Shown here: positions 17,161-27,400 of the stretch, in pieces
Layout: each line of letters begins with the position of its first letter
Numbering within the stretch: the first letter of the stretch is position 1
NCBI RefSeq assembly: GCF_002260525.1
Contig: NZ_MRYI01000018.1
Span: 1-64,000 of the forward strand
Origin: Hahella sp. CCB-MM4
GTDB lineage: Bacteria; Pseudomonadota; Gammaproteobacteria; Pseudomonadales; Oleiphilaceae
Length of the DNA stretch: 64,000 nt
Reading direction: 5' to 3'
Made by a program: the position numbers and the translations under genes
The notes under the pieces: model-generated
What the model was told of the DNA's origin: nothing
Database searches by the model: none
The model's input: the letters and a program-made list of their open reading frames with translations, nothing else

Positions 17161-17961
17161 ATGAACGATACTCCAACAATCCTCAAGCGTATTGTTGCAC
17201 GCAAGAAAGAGGAAGTGGCAGAACGCAAAGCCCGGCTACCACTATCCCTGATAAAAGAGAAACTTGATGCTGCCTCACCGGCCCGCGGCTTCGTCCGCTC
17301 CATCCAGTCCAAACTGGATGCGGGATTACCGGCGGTGATTGCTGAAATCAAGAAGGCTTCTCCCAGCAAAGGTGTTATCAGGGAGAATTTCATCCCCGCA
17401 GAGATCGCCCAAAGCTATGCTGCCGGAGGAGCTGCCTGTCTTTCTGTACTGACTGATATCGATTTCTTTCAGGGCGCAGATCAATACCTGGTTGAGGCCA
17501 GAAATGCCTGTGATCTCCCGGTCATCCGCAAGGACTTTATTGTCGATGAGTATCAGGTATTCGAAAGCCGAATGCTGGGGGCAGACTGTATCCTGCTGAT
17601 TGCCGCCTGCCTTACCCAGGAAGAGATGACAAAGTTCTGTGACCTGGCCAGAGAGATTGGTCTCGATGTTCTGGTGGAAGTACACAATGAAGCTGAGTTG
17701 CGTCAGGCCCTGCCTCTGAACACTCCCCTACTGGGCATCAACAACCGCGATCTGCACTCGTTTAACGTGAGTCTGGAGACAACAACCGGGTTATTGGACC
17801 AGATTCCTGACGACAAAATCGTTGTGACAGAGAGCGGTATTCACACCCGCGAGGATGTGGAGCTGATGCGCCGTCATCAGGTCAATACATTCCTGGTAGG
17901 CGAATCCTTCATGCGGGCAGATGATCCCGGCGCCAAGCTGAAAGAATTGTTCTTCGCTTGA
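17161..17961 (+). CDS. trpC: Indole-3-glycerol phosphate synthase
   Basis: TrpC closes the indole ring from carboxyphenylamino-deoxyribulose phosphate. It is a 266-residue TIM barrel with [13 protein letters not shown] (catalytic Lys, about residues 60-72), [25 protein letters not shown] (about 121-133), [10 protein letters not shown] and [12 protein letters not shown]. The ATG at 17161 with AGGAT eight bases upstream is the real start; the longer open frame overlaps trpD. It is the last gene of the trpEGDC operon. Confidence 0.95.
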   Translation: MNDTPTILKRIVARKKEEVAERKARLPLSLIKEKLDAASPARGFVRSIQSKLDAGLPAVIAEIKKASPSKGVIRENFIPAEIAQSYAAGGAACLSVLTDIDFFQGADQYLVEARNACDLPVIRKDFIVDEYQVFESRMLGADCILLIAACLTQEEMTKFCDLAREIGLDVLVEVHNEAELRQALPLNTPLLGINNRDLHSFNVSLETTTGLLDQIPDDKIVVTESGIHTREDVELMRRHQVNTFLVGESFMRADDPGAKLKELFFA

Positions 17962-17968
17962 TCTTGGA

Positions 17969-17992
17969 AAGGGCGCAGACAGGTGCGCCCTT
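17969..17992 (+). terminator. Likely terminator of the trp operon
   Basis: AAGGGCGCA pairs with TGCGCCCTT across a six-base loop, seven bases after the trpC stop. A pyrimidine-rich tract follows in place of a pure T-run, so efficiency is uncertain. Confidence 0.7.
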
Positions 17993-18018
17993 CTCTTCTG
18001 CGTCTCTTCTTCTCAACC

Positions 18019-18915
18019 CTAGAAAATCTGATAAGGCTCCATTTCTTCAACCAGCCATTCGTAAAACGCTGTCAGTGCCGGGTTTCCGCGCGAGCGTTTG
18101 GGCATGACAAAAAAATAGCGACTCTTCAATCTGACACTGGTATCAAACAGTTTCACCATCGCCCCTGAAGCCAATTCATCTGCCACCAGCAACCGTCTCA
18201 CCAATAACACGCCACGGCCTCCCAGCGCCAGGCGAATTGCCTGACTGGAGTCACTGATCATCACCCGACTTTTCACTGGAATGTTCTGTTCGCCCGTAGC
18301 GGCAACCCAGGCGGGCCAGTTCTGAGATTCTCTGGCATTGTCATGAATCAGGAGAAAGTTTTTGAGATCCGAATACTGCGGCTCTTCCGGGAATTCCTCC
18401 CTCATAGACTGACTACATACCAGAAATAATTCATCCTCACACAGCTGCTTGGCAATGAGGTCCGGGTAGTCGCCACCACCAAGTCGAATACCAGCATCCA
18501 CTCCGCCGTCAGTAAAATCCGACAACATATCCGACATCGCCAGACGCACTTCTATGTCAGGGTACTTTTCGGTGAACTTGTAAAGCCGGGGCACCAGCCA
18601 GGCTCCCCCAAAGGAAGGTAGTACCGTCACCGTTATCTGATTGCAGCAACGGTTGGTGACTGCCACGCCCTCTTCAATATGTGTGAAGCCCTTGCGCAGA
18701 TGGGAAACAAAACGTCGGCATAGGTCCGTCGGCACGATCTGTTTGCCATGGCGTTCAAATAAGGGTCCAAATTCTTCTTCCAGCAGCTTGATCTGCTGAC
18801 TGACGGCGGACTGACTGACATTCAGATAATTAGCGGCTGTCGAAAAGCTTCCCTTACGTACGACTACATCCAACACCCAGAACGCTTTCAGTAGATGGGG
18901 CCAACGCTCACTCAT
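18019..18915 (-). CDS. LysR-family transcriptional regulator, GcvA-like
   Basis: A 298-residue LysR regulator. The helix-turn-helix lies at about residues 20-62 (GSFSTAANYLNVSQSAVSQQ), and the effector domain begins with ITVTVLPSFGGAWLVPRL and has DAGIRLGGGDYPDL, both typical of the GcvA/AmpR subgroup. It converges on trpC and is divergent from a DUF1127 gene 88 bases away, a pairing found in many proteobacteria, so that small gene is the likely target. The effector is unknown. Confidence 0.85.
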   Translation of the reverse strand: MSERWPHLLKAFWVLDVVVRKGSFSTAANYLNVSQSAVSQQIKLLEEEFGPLFERHGKQIVPTDLCRRFVSHLRKGFTHIEEGVAVTNRCCNQITVTVLPSFGGAWLVPRLYKFTEKYPDIEVRLAMSDMLSDFTDGGVDAGIRLGGGDYPDLIAKQLCEDELFLVCSQSMREEFPEEPQYSDLKNFLLIHDNARESQNWPAWVAATGEQNIPVKSRVMISDSSQAIRLALGGRGVLLVRRLLVADELASGAMVKLFDTSVRLKSRYFFVMPKRSRGNPALTAFYEWLVEEMEPYQIF

Positions 18916-19003
18916 AAGCTCAACTTATATCAACAAAAGAAAATAGCGTTATTTTGTTTTTTCCCTTTCTGGCTTAATGAAGACCATACAGAGGAGGCAA
19001 GTT

Positions 19004-19234
19004 ATGAAAGCACGTACCGCGTCACTATTCAACTTCCATTTTTCAAACAGGGAATCATGGTCTCGTCTTCTATTAGAAAAATTAAGACGGGTAATTCACA
19101 CTATCCAACAATGGGAAATGGTCTCCAGAGAGCGGAAGCACCTGGCTGAACTCCCTTCCCACATACTGAAGGATCTGGGTTTGACGGAATATGACAGAGC
19201 CCAGGAACTGAATAAACACTTCTGGCAGCGTTAA
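19004..19234 (+). CDS. DUF1127 small protein
   Basis: DUF1127 proteins are short, basic, helical proteins with a C-terminal domain of about 40 residues. Here it is RERKHLAELPSHILKDLGLT (about residues 43-62), the family signature. In some alphaproteobacteria they act in RNA turnover and phosphate or carbon metabolism. The role here is unknown. A strong GAGGAGG site lies six bases before the ATG at 19004, which rules out the earlier ATG at 18977. The product is 76 residues. Confidence 0.8.
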   Translation: MKARTASLFNFHFSNRESWSRLLLEKLRRVIHTIQQWEMVSRERKHLAELPSHILKDLGLTEYDRAQELNKHFWQR

Positions 19235-19301
19235 TGGAGAGACCATCACCAGGGAAAGTATGGCTATGGACAGATTACTGAAGGATCAGCGAGGAACAAA
19301 A

Positions 19302-19329
19302 AACGGGATCAGAAGATCCCGTTTTTTTT
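19302..19329. terminator. Bidirectional terminator between the DUF1127 gene and vfr
   Basis: AACGGGATC pairs with GATCCCGTT across a four-base AGAA loop. It has a T-run of eight on the plus strand and an A-run on the left, so it can end transcripts from both converging genes. Confidence 0.9.
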
Positions 19330-19343
19330 AGATGTGAAAGTGG

Positions 19344-19991
19344 TCAGCGGGTGCCATACACAACCATGGTTTTCCCTTTGACCTGAACCAGCCCCTGATC
19401 TTCCAAAGCTTTAAGCACTCGTCCGACCATTTCCCGGGAACAACCGACGATGCGGCCGATTTCCTGGCGGGTAATCTTGATCTGCATACCGTCCGGATGG
19501 GTCATGGCATCCGGTTCTTTACACAGATCCAGCAAGGTCCTGGCTACCCGGCCGGTGACATCCAGAAACGCCAAGTCACCCACTTTACGGGTAGTCTGAC
19601 GCAGACGGGAAGCCATTTGCTCGCCGATGAAATATAAAACTCTGGGATCTTCCTGGGCAATTTCACGGAATTTTGTGTAGCTGATCTCAGCCACTTCACA
19701 TTCTGTTTTTGCTTTAACCCAGGCACTCCTTGACCCCATTTGATCCGTATCAAACAGCCCCATTTCGCCGAAAAAATCTCCAGCATTCAGGTAGGCCATG
19801 ATCATTTCACGACCATCGTCATCCTCAATGATGACGGTGACAGATCCTTTAACTATATAAAAAAGAGAGTCGCTTTTATCGCCAGCGTAGATGATGGTGC
19901 TCTTGCTGGGATAGCGACGGCGGTGGCACTGAGAAAGGAAATAATCCAAATGCTTCGTCTTGTGCTCGACCGGTTTCACTATCGTGACCAT
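19344..19991 (-). CDS. vfr: Cyclic AMP receptor protein homologue, Vfr/Crp
   Basis: Vfr/Crp is the cAMP-responsive global activator; in Pseudomonas it controls virulence, twitching and quorum sensing. The 215 residues closely follow Vfr: cyclic-nucleotide pocket [10 protein letters not shown] with [16 protein letters not shown] (about residues 68-100), and the DNA-binding helix-turn-helix [20 protein letters not shown] (about 174-193). It lies next to trpC and osmC exactly as vfr does in Pseudomonas. Type IV pili, encoded further along, are a known class of Vfr-dependent structures, but no link is shown here. Confidence 0.93.
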   Translation of the reverse strand: MVTIVKPVEHKTKHLDYFLSQCHRRRYPSKSTIIYAGDKSDSLFYIVKGSVTVIIEDDDGREMIMAYLNAGDFFGEMGLFDTDQMGSRSAWVKAKTECEVAEISYTKFREIAQEDPRVLYFIGEQMASRLRQTTRKVGDLAFLDVTGRVARTLLDLCKEPDAMTHPDGMQIKITRQEIGRIVGCSREMVGRVLKALEDQGLVQVKGKTMVVYGTR

Positions 19992-20347
19992 GTTTTTGTC
20001 CCATTCACTTACAAACGCTTAGAAATACTCCAAGGAGAAATGCACTCCCTTGTTATCTCGCCGAAATCGGGAAATCTTTTGTTATATCCATCGATTAGCC
20101 TTAGTTAAACAGGTAGGTCTGAACAACTAAGCATGCCGAACCGATTCAGGCACCCGTGGTCAGCGTCTCACGACGCGAGGTACCTTCGGCTAAACAATTA
20201 GAGTATAGCCTATTATTCCTTTTCTACCTTACACGGGCCCGACCAGCCCGACAGACCGGGGTCTGCCATGTGTAAAGCATTTTCCCAACCAGGCAGATGT
20301 GATAACCTGCCTTCCCTTTCAATAATGGAATTTACGGATACAAACTC
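19992..20347. other. Divergent regulatory region vfr-osmC
   Basis: The 356 bases hold promoters for both divergent genes. A half CRP site (TGTGA in GCAGATGTGATAACCTGC, about 20295) lies near the osmC side, and could mark autoregulation, but the second half-site is poor. No open reading frame here looks real. Confidence 0.4.
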
Positions 20348-20767
20348 ATGCAGGCAAGTATTACCTGGGGCGGAAACGCCAAATTTGTGGGAAAAACCGG
20401 CTCCGGTCACGAAGTGGTAATGGATGGCCCCCCGGATCACGGTGGTGAGAACCAGGGTCCACGCCCAATGGAGATGCTGCTGCTTGGACTGGGGGCTTGC
20501 ACCTCATTCGATGTCATGATGATCCTGAAAAAATCCAAATCGGACGTCACCGATTGTGTTGCAGAAATCAACGCAGAACGGGCAGATGCCGTCCCCAGCG
20601 TTTTTACCAAGATTCACATTCACTTTGTGGTTACCGGCAATGATTTGAAGGAAGCCTCGGTGAAAAGAGCGATATCCCTGTCCGCGGAAAAATATTGCTC
20701 CGCCTCCATCATGCTGGAGAAAGGTGGCGTTGAAATTACCCACGATTACGAGATCAGGTCTGCCTGA
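20348..20767 (+). CDS. OsmC-family protein (YhfA-like)
   Basis: OsmC/Ohr-fold proteins are dimeric thiol peroxidases or relatives. This 139-residue member resembles YhfA, found beside crp in E. coli, and the PA0653-type gene beside vfr in Pseudomonas. The catalytic cysteine region GLGACTSFDVMMILKK (about residues 50-65) and the second Cys in EKYCSASIM (about 117-125) are present. The physiological substrate of the YhfA branch is unknown. The conserved position next to vfr suggests an old functional or regulatory link. Confidence 0.88.
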   Translation: MQASITWGGNAKFVGKTGSGHEVVMDGPPDHGGENQGPRPMEMLLLGLGACTSFDVMMILKKSKSDVTDCVAEINAERADAVPSVFTKIHIHFVVTGNDLKEASVKRAISLSAEKYCSASIMLEKGGVEITHDYEIRSA

Positions 20768-20774
20768 GAATAAA

Positions 20775-20884
20775 TGATCCCCGTAGGGGCGAACCTATGT
20801 GTTCGCCCTTGTCTGAATACCCCGTGATACCTGCTTGAACACACCGTAATAAAGGTCGAACACATAGGTTCGCCCCTACGGGGT
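20775..20884. repeat. Pair of REP-like palindromic repeats in inverted orientation
   Basis: Two arms, 20775-20810 and 20852-20884, are near-perfect inverted copies of each other, with a core of 27 identical bases. Each arm is also self-complementary (GGGCGAAC-N6-GTTCGCCC, one base altered in the right arm). The 41-base spacer is unique. This resembles REP/BIME-type intergenic repeats. It lies between the osmC stop and the end of the giant gene, at the edge of the accessory block, and may also act as a terminator. Confidence 0.85.
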
Positions 20885-20903
20885 CAGATTTTAGAGAGCG
20901 CAA

Positions 20904-21479
20904 TCAAAACCGGTATGCGCCACCGATGCCCAGCAAATCCACGTGTTGATGATCCATAAAGACACGTTTAATCCGAAGCAAAACATCAATATTGTCCATA
21001 ACCTGATACCCAGCCCCCAATCCCAGTAACGGGTCGGTACCACCGTCCAGGTCAGGATTGATGTCCGCACCACTTAACTGAATATCCCCGTCCCAGAGAA
21101 ACAGCCCCACTTCACCGGAAAGGGTCACCTGAGGATGAACATCCCACAGGAAGCGGTTAGCCACCGTCCATCCATTTCCTGATACGGGATAATGCTTCTC
21201 TACGGCCTGTGACAGCTCTTCGTCACTAGGACTTAGAGCATCCAGATCGACGTCTACATCTCCCAGATCCAGAAACCCGATTTCCAGGGCCATCATGTCC
21301 TGATACTGATAGCCGGCAACCAGATGAAAGGCCAGCCGGGTGGTATCGTAGGTATTCAATGTCACATCAATATCTGCGGACTCCAGACCACTGCTAAAGC
21401 TGGAAGCATCCTGGGAGCCACTGGCGCGATAGGCCCCAAGCTCAAGATACACCTTGTCTTTTACCGCATCCCACTCCCA
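20904..21479 (-). other. OmpA-type beta-barrel domain at the end of the giant protein
   Basis: Residues 3301-3491 show alternating strands (KVYLELGAYRAS, LAFHLVAGYQYQ, MALEIGFLDLGDV, VTLSGEVGLFLWDG, LLGLGAGYQV) and end in Phe, as outer-membrane barrels of the eight-strand OmpA-like class do. The 30 residues from Met3271 would make a complete signal peptide for it, so the domain may descend from a separate outer-membrane protein gene. Confidence 0.75.
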
Positions 21480-24400
21480 TGCCTGACTTTTAGGTGCGGG
21501 TAACATTCCGACCATCAGGAATAAGGCCAAAGTCGTGCCTTTCCCATATCTGGAACGGTTGAGCAGCATCAACCCGACAAACATAGTCAACAGCGTCACC
21601 CAATGAACGGCCCCGCCACCGGAGCCTCCTCCTGTGCTGGTGATCGTGCTGGAGGTTCTGGAATCGACGCTGACACCGCCAGGATCCTCGACGCTGCCAT
21701 TTGCCAGTCCATCCGCATCATTTGGTCCACCGTCCTCAATCGTTAGCTGGACACAGTAATAACCTGTAATCAATCCGACTTCCCAACTGTCATCGCCAGG
21801 AGGTGGACAGTATCCAGGGTTACCCGCTGCGGAATGCAGCAGATTATTGTCATCCTCGACAAAGGTCATCCATTCACCGTTTTGGAACTTCCGGTAGATG
21901 CTGTTGGCCGGGATAGCAGCCTGTTGCGGCAATACCACACTCACGCTCTGGCCAATCGTCGGCAGTTCGTGGATTTCAAAGTCAAACAAACCACCCACAT
22001 TATCAAACAGCCTGTCGGAGCTCAGGTCATCCTGCTCTTCAATGTCATCATCATCCAAGCGGGCACCTCCGCTGTTGCCTAACAATGCGAACTGACCAAG
22101 ACGACAGCGTACCCCCGGATCACACTCGACCAGATAGGACGCGGTCTCTGACGCCACCTCAGGCAGCACGTTGGTCGCATCGATGTTATCGAGATACTCG
22201 GGGATACCATCGTCATCCGTATCTGCGGTTCCCTCATCGGCATCACTGGTTCCATCACCATCCGAGTCCACATCGCTTTGCAATACCGGCAAGGCCTGAA
22301 CCACTCTGAAGTACAAGCGGGCTGTATCCGTGGCACCAGCGCTGTCGGTGACGGTAACCTGTCCCATGTACCGGCCGACACTGAGACCGCTTGGGCTGAA
22401 GACCAGATTACGGTTGGTCAGGTTGCCATCGGTATCCACCAGCGAGCCATCACTGGCCGCCCAATTATAGCGATGAGTATCACTGACATTCGGATCAACG
22501 ATGGTCGCTTTGATGGTGACTGGACCACCGCCTTTGGTCACTTGAATGGTTCCCGTTCCGCCCTGAGTCAGCTGCAGTGAAACTTCAGGCGCGACATTAC
22601 GCTCCACAATCGTGATCTTATGGAAGGTCTTGGCCCCGCTATTGATGTCATAGATGTCCGGATCAGACTCGTTATATCCGTTCGCCAGATCTTCTGCATT
22701 GGTGGTCCGATCATCCAGTTTGACGATCAATATTTCATCCGACTCGGACACGCCATCGCTGATCAGGTTAATACTGACACTGGCTTCTGTCTGCCCGATG
22801 TTTGCAGGCTTGGTCAGCGTCACGCTGCCATTGACCAGATCATGATCGCTGCTGTCTGCCGTACTGTTACTGCCGATCACATAGGGGATCGTCAGAGGAT
22901 AGAAGGGTGACTGGCCGTTCAGGATCACCTTGAACAACACCGTGGCACCTTCCACGCTAACCTGATCTTTGTTGACAGAGACCAGCGGACGAATATTGAC
23001 GACCTGTAGAGCCGTACCCACATTTCCTTTGTGGTCGACGGCACGGTAAGTCACCAGATTACGTCCGGGCGGCAGCAGTACACTTCCGTTCAGCAGTGCC
23101 TGTACCTGGGTATTACAGCAACTGTCGCCGTCCACATTATCGCTGGCAAGAACAGCCATTATACTGGCCACCTGAGCATCTGTGGCAGACGCCGGCAGAT
23201 CCAGTAACTGCCTGACAGTGACCGGCGTATACAACGCAACCGCATCAAGGACCAGCTCATCCGGCGCAACCACTACCGGTGCGGTTGTATCCACATAATC
23301 CTCCTCGTCAGTCGGGTCAGTGCCATCCACGGATTCCTGATAATTGCTGATGGTATCGCCATCCAGATCGCCGTCAGCATCACTGCTATCCAACGGATCC
23401 AATCCGACATTGAGTTCATACTCATCACTCATGCCGTCATTATCGTCATCGGTATCGACGCTATCCGCCTCACCATCGCCATCGGTATCCAATTCAACTT
23501 CGATGCTGAAGGCTGCCAATGCTGTGTTGGATGAGCCATCAGTGACGGTCAACACAATACTGCTGAAAGTACCCGCCACAGATGCAGTGCCGGTGATAGC
23601 TCCCGTGTCAGTATTAAGAGACAGCCAGCTTGGCAGATTCGCAGCACTGACGCTGAGGGTATCCCCTTCCACATCATCCAGGGTTGGGGTAAAGCTGTAG
23701 TTCTCGCCCTGCACCAGGCTGGCCGTCGGAGTACCGCTGATGGTCGGTGCATCATTCACCGGGTTGACCGTAATGGTGACGGTCACCACGTCGGAATCAT
23801 CTCCTGAATCGTCGGCCACCATGTAGGTAAAACTATCCGAACCGTAGAAGTTGGCATCCGGTGTATAGGTGAGTGTGCCGTCGCCATTGTCAGACAACGA
23901 GCCATCACTCACGTCGGTGAGAATGCTGATCGAGGTGACATCAATAGTGCCGTCCACATCACTATCGTTATCCAGGATATCCAGCACTGTCGGTGTATCC
24001 TCATTGAGACTGTAGCTGTCCGCATTGGCCAGCGGAGCATCATTGACGGACTGAACGGTCAGGGTCACTGTCGCCTCAGCCGACCATTCTCCCTGGTCAT
24101 CCTGCACTCGGTAGGTTAGAGAATCTTCACCGTTAAAGTCACTATCAGGTGTGTAGATGATAGCCCCGGTGGTTGTATTGACAGAGGTGCCGCCACTGTC
24201 AGGAGCTGTAACCACTTCCACAGTGGAAGCATCCAGCGTACCGTCCACATCGCTATCATTACCAAGAACATTGATGGTATGTGCCACATCTTCCAGCAAT
24301 GTTGCCGTATCATCGACGGCAACCGGCGCATCGTTGACACTGTTGATCGTGATCGTGACCGTCGCTGCGTTGGAAGTACCGTCCGAATCGTCCTTGACCG

Positions 24401-27400
24401 TGTAGGTAAAGGTGTCACTTCCATTGAAATCAGCCGACGGGGTGTAGGTAATTTCACCGGTGACACTGTCAACGCTGGTGCTTCCACTTCCAGCATCGGT
24501 CTGAACCGTTACCGTTGTGGCATCGACGGTACCATCCACATCACTGTCATTACTCACAACATCGATAACAACCGAGTCGTCCTCATCCACTGTCGCTGAA
24601 TCATCGGTAGCGACCGGCAGATCATTGACGCTGGTGACATTAATCGTCACGGTGGCTGTGTTCGAGGTCGCCCCATTACCGTCTTCAATGGTGTAGGTGA
24701 AGCTATCGGAACCATTGAAGTCCGCATCAGGCGTGTAATCCACCTGGCCACTATTAACGATGGCAGAGCCATCAGCCGGTCCGGTCACAATAGTGATGGT
24801 GGATGAGTCGACGGCATCACCGCTATCCACATCAGTATCGTTACTCGCCACGTCAATAGAAACCGCGGTGTCCTCAGCCGTGCTGGCCAGATCCGCTACA
24901 GCCACTGGCGCATCATTGACCGCATTCACTGTGATGGTCACAGTGGCGGCACTTGAGGCCAGGCTATTGTTATCCTCAACGGTGTAGGTAAAGCTATCAG
25001 AGCCGTTAAAGTCGCTGTCTGGTGTATAGGTAACGACACCGGTACCGGTATTCACGCTGGTGCTGCCATTGGAGGGACCGCTTGTCACGGTCACACTCGC
25101 CGCATTCAGACTTCCGTCCTCATCGGAGTCGTTATCCAGCACACTAATCGCTACTGCGTTATCCTCGTTGGTGGAACTTGAATCATTGGTTGCGGTCGGT
25201 GCCAGATTCGTGGTGGTGAAATTCAATGTCGTTGTATCAGAGATTCCCGCGTAACTGTTACCTGAAGAATCCTCCACCGCATCTGCACCAACCTGGACAT
25301 AGTAGCTGTGGGATGCATCAAGATTCGCAACCAGGGAAACCGTTAAAACAGTGCCACTGATATTGACCTGTGCAGAGTCGCTGTCATTGCTTTCCACCAG
25401 ACTGTCATCGTCCGCGTCATACACGGCGATGGCCAAATCACCGCTGCTTCCGGCGGCCACAGACTCGTTGAAGGTCAGAGTAAGGTCAGTATCGTAACGG
25501 GCAGTGGTAGAGCCGTCTGCAGGACTGCTACTGCTTAAAGTTGGAGCGACAGAGTCCAATGCCGCCGTATCCGTGACCGCAGTTGCCGCATTTCCGGCAG
25601 TGTCAGTGAGAACTACGGATAACGTCAGCGTGCCGTCAGACAGACCACTGATATTGATGCCGGTAATCTGGTCTGTGGCCGTTGCCAAAGTACCGGAACC
25701 GGTCACGTCGGTACCACCACCGGAACTGCTGATGGTGTAATCATAGTCAGCACCGACTTCACCGCCGGCAAAGGTAAAGCTTTGACTGGAAGCCTCAGTG
25801 CCATTAATGGTCGCATCATCAAAGCTGACGCTCTGGCCACTGGGCGCGGTGGTATCCAGCGTGGCAGTATCGGTAACGGCTGTTGCCGCATTACCAAAGC
25901 TATCCGTGACGACCACAGAGAGTGTCAACGTTCCATCACCCAGGCCGGAAAGATCCAGGCCGGTAACCTGATCCGTGGCTGTCGCCAGAGTACCAGAACC
26001 TGTGACATTGGTTCCGCCACCGGAACTACTGATGGTGTAACTGAAATCGGCTCCGACTTCTCCTGCGGCAAAAGTGAAGCTCTGGCTGGAGGCTTCTGAA
26101 CTGTTAACCGCAGTATCATCGAAACTGACACTGTGGCCGCTGGCCGCGGTGGTATCCAATGTTGCGGTATCAGTGACCGCCGAGGCCGCATTACCGGCGG
26201 TATCGGTCACCACAACGGATAGTGTCAGCGTACCATCACCAAGTCCTGACAGGTCCAGGCTGGAGATCTGGTCTGTGGCCGTCGCCAAAGTACCTGAGCC
26301 CGTGACATTGGTGCCGCCTCCGGAACTGCTGATGGTGTAACTGTAGTCGGCTCCGATTTCTCCGCCGGTGAAGGTAAAGCTCTGGCTCGAGGCTTCTGTT
26401 GAATTAATACTGCTGTCATCAAAGGCCACACTGTGCCCGCTTGCGGCAATGGTATCCAAAGTCGCCGTATCGGTGACCGCCGAGGCTGAGTTACCTGTGC
26501 TATCGGTCAACGTCACGGACAAGGTCAATGTGCCGTCACCCAGGCCGGAAAGATCCAGGCCGGTAATCTGGTCCGTGGCTGTAGCCAAAGTTCCGGAGCC
26601 GGTCACATTGGTTCCGCCACCAGAACTACTGATGCTATAGCTGTAATCCGCCCCCACTTCGCCACTGGCAAAAGTGAAACTCTGGCTGGAAGCTTCCGTA
26701 CTGTTGATCGTGGAATCATCAAAACTCACGCTGTGGCCACTCGGAGCCTGATTATCCACTGTGGCATTCGTTCCGTCGGAAGTTGTGGTGGCATTACCAC
26801 CATTATCAGTTGCTGTGACGGATACATTGAGGTTGGAAGCTTCAATGGAACCGGCCGTAATGGTGTAAGTGGCCGTCCAGGTATCGCTGGAGTTACTGGC
26901 CGCCACGGCACTGCCTCCGCCGAAGGAAGAGAAATTCACTGTAACGCTGGAGATGGTGTCACTATTGTTATCGCCTCCACCGGTATCATTCCAGGTAGCT
27001 ATGACGGTATCTCCAACAATATACGTACCGCCTGTGCCTGACGCGCCGGAAATGCTGATGTTGGCATCGGTCACCGTTGGAGCCTGGTTATCCACCGTGG
27101 CATTGGTCGAATCATTGGCGAGATTGGTGTTACCGGCATTATCCGTTGCGGTAGCGCTCACGTTCAGGTTGCTGCTGTCAATTGCCCCGGAGGTAATGGT
27201 ATAGGTCGCCGTCCAGGTGTCACTCGAATTACTGGCCGCCACCGACGCGCCTCCGCCAAAGGAGGAGAAGTCGACGGTGACACCAGAAATGGTATCGGTG
27301 TTGTTATCCCCTCCTGAAGTATCATTCCAGGTGGCTGTCACGGTATCGCCGATAATATAGGTACCACTTGTTCCCGAACTACCGGTGATACTTAAATTGC

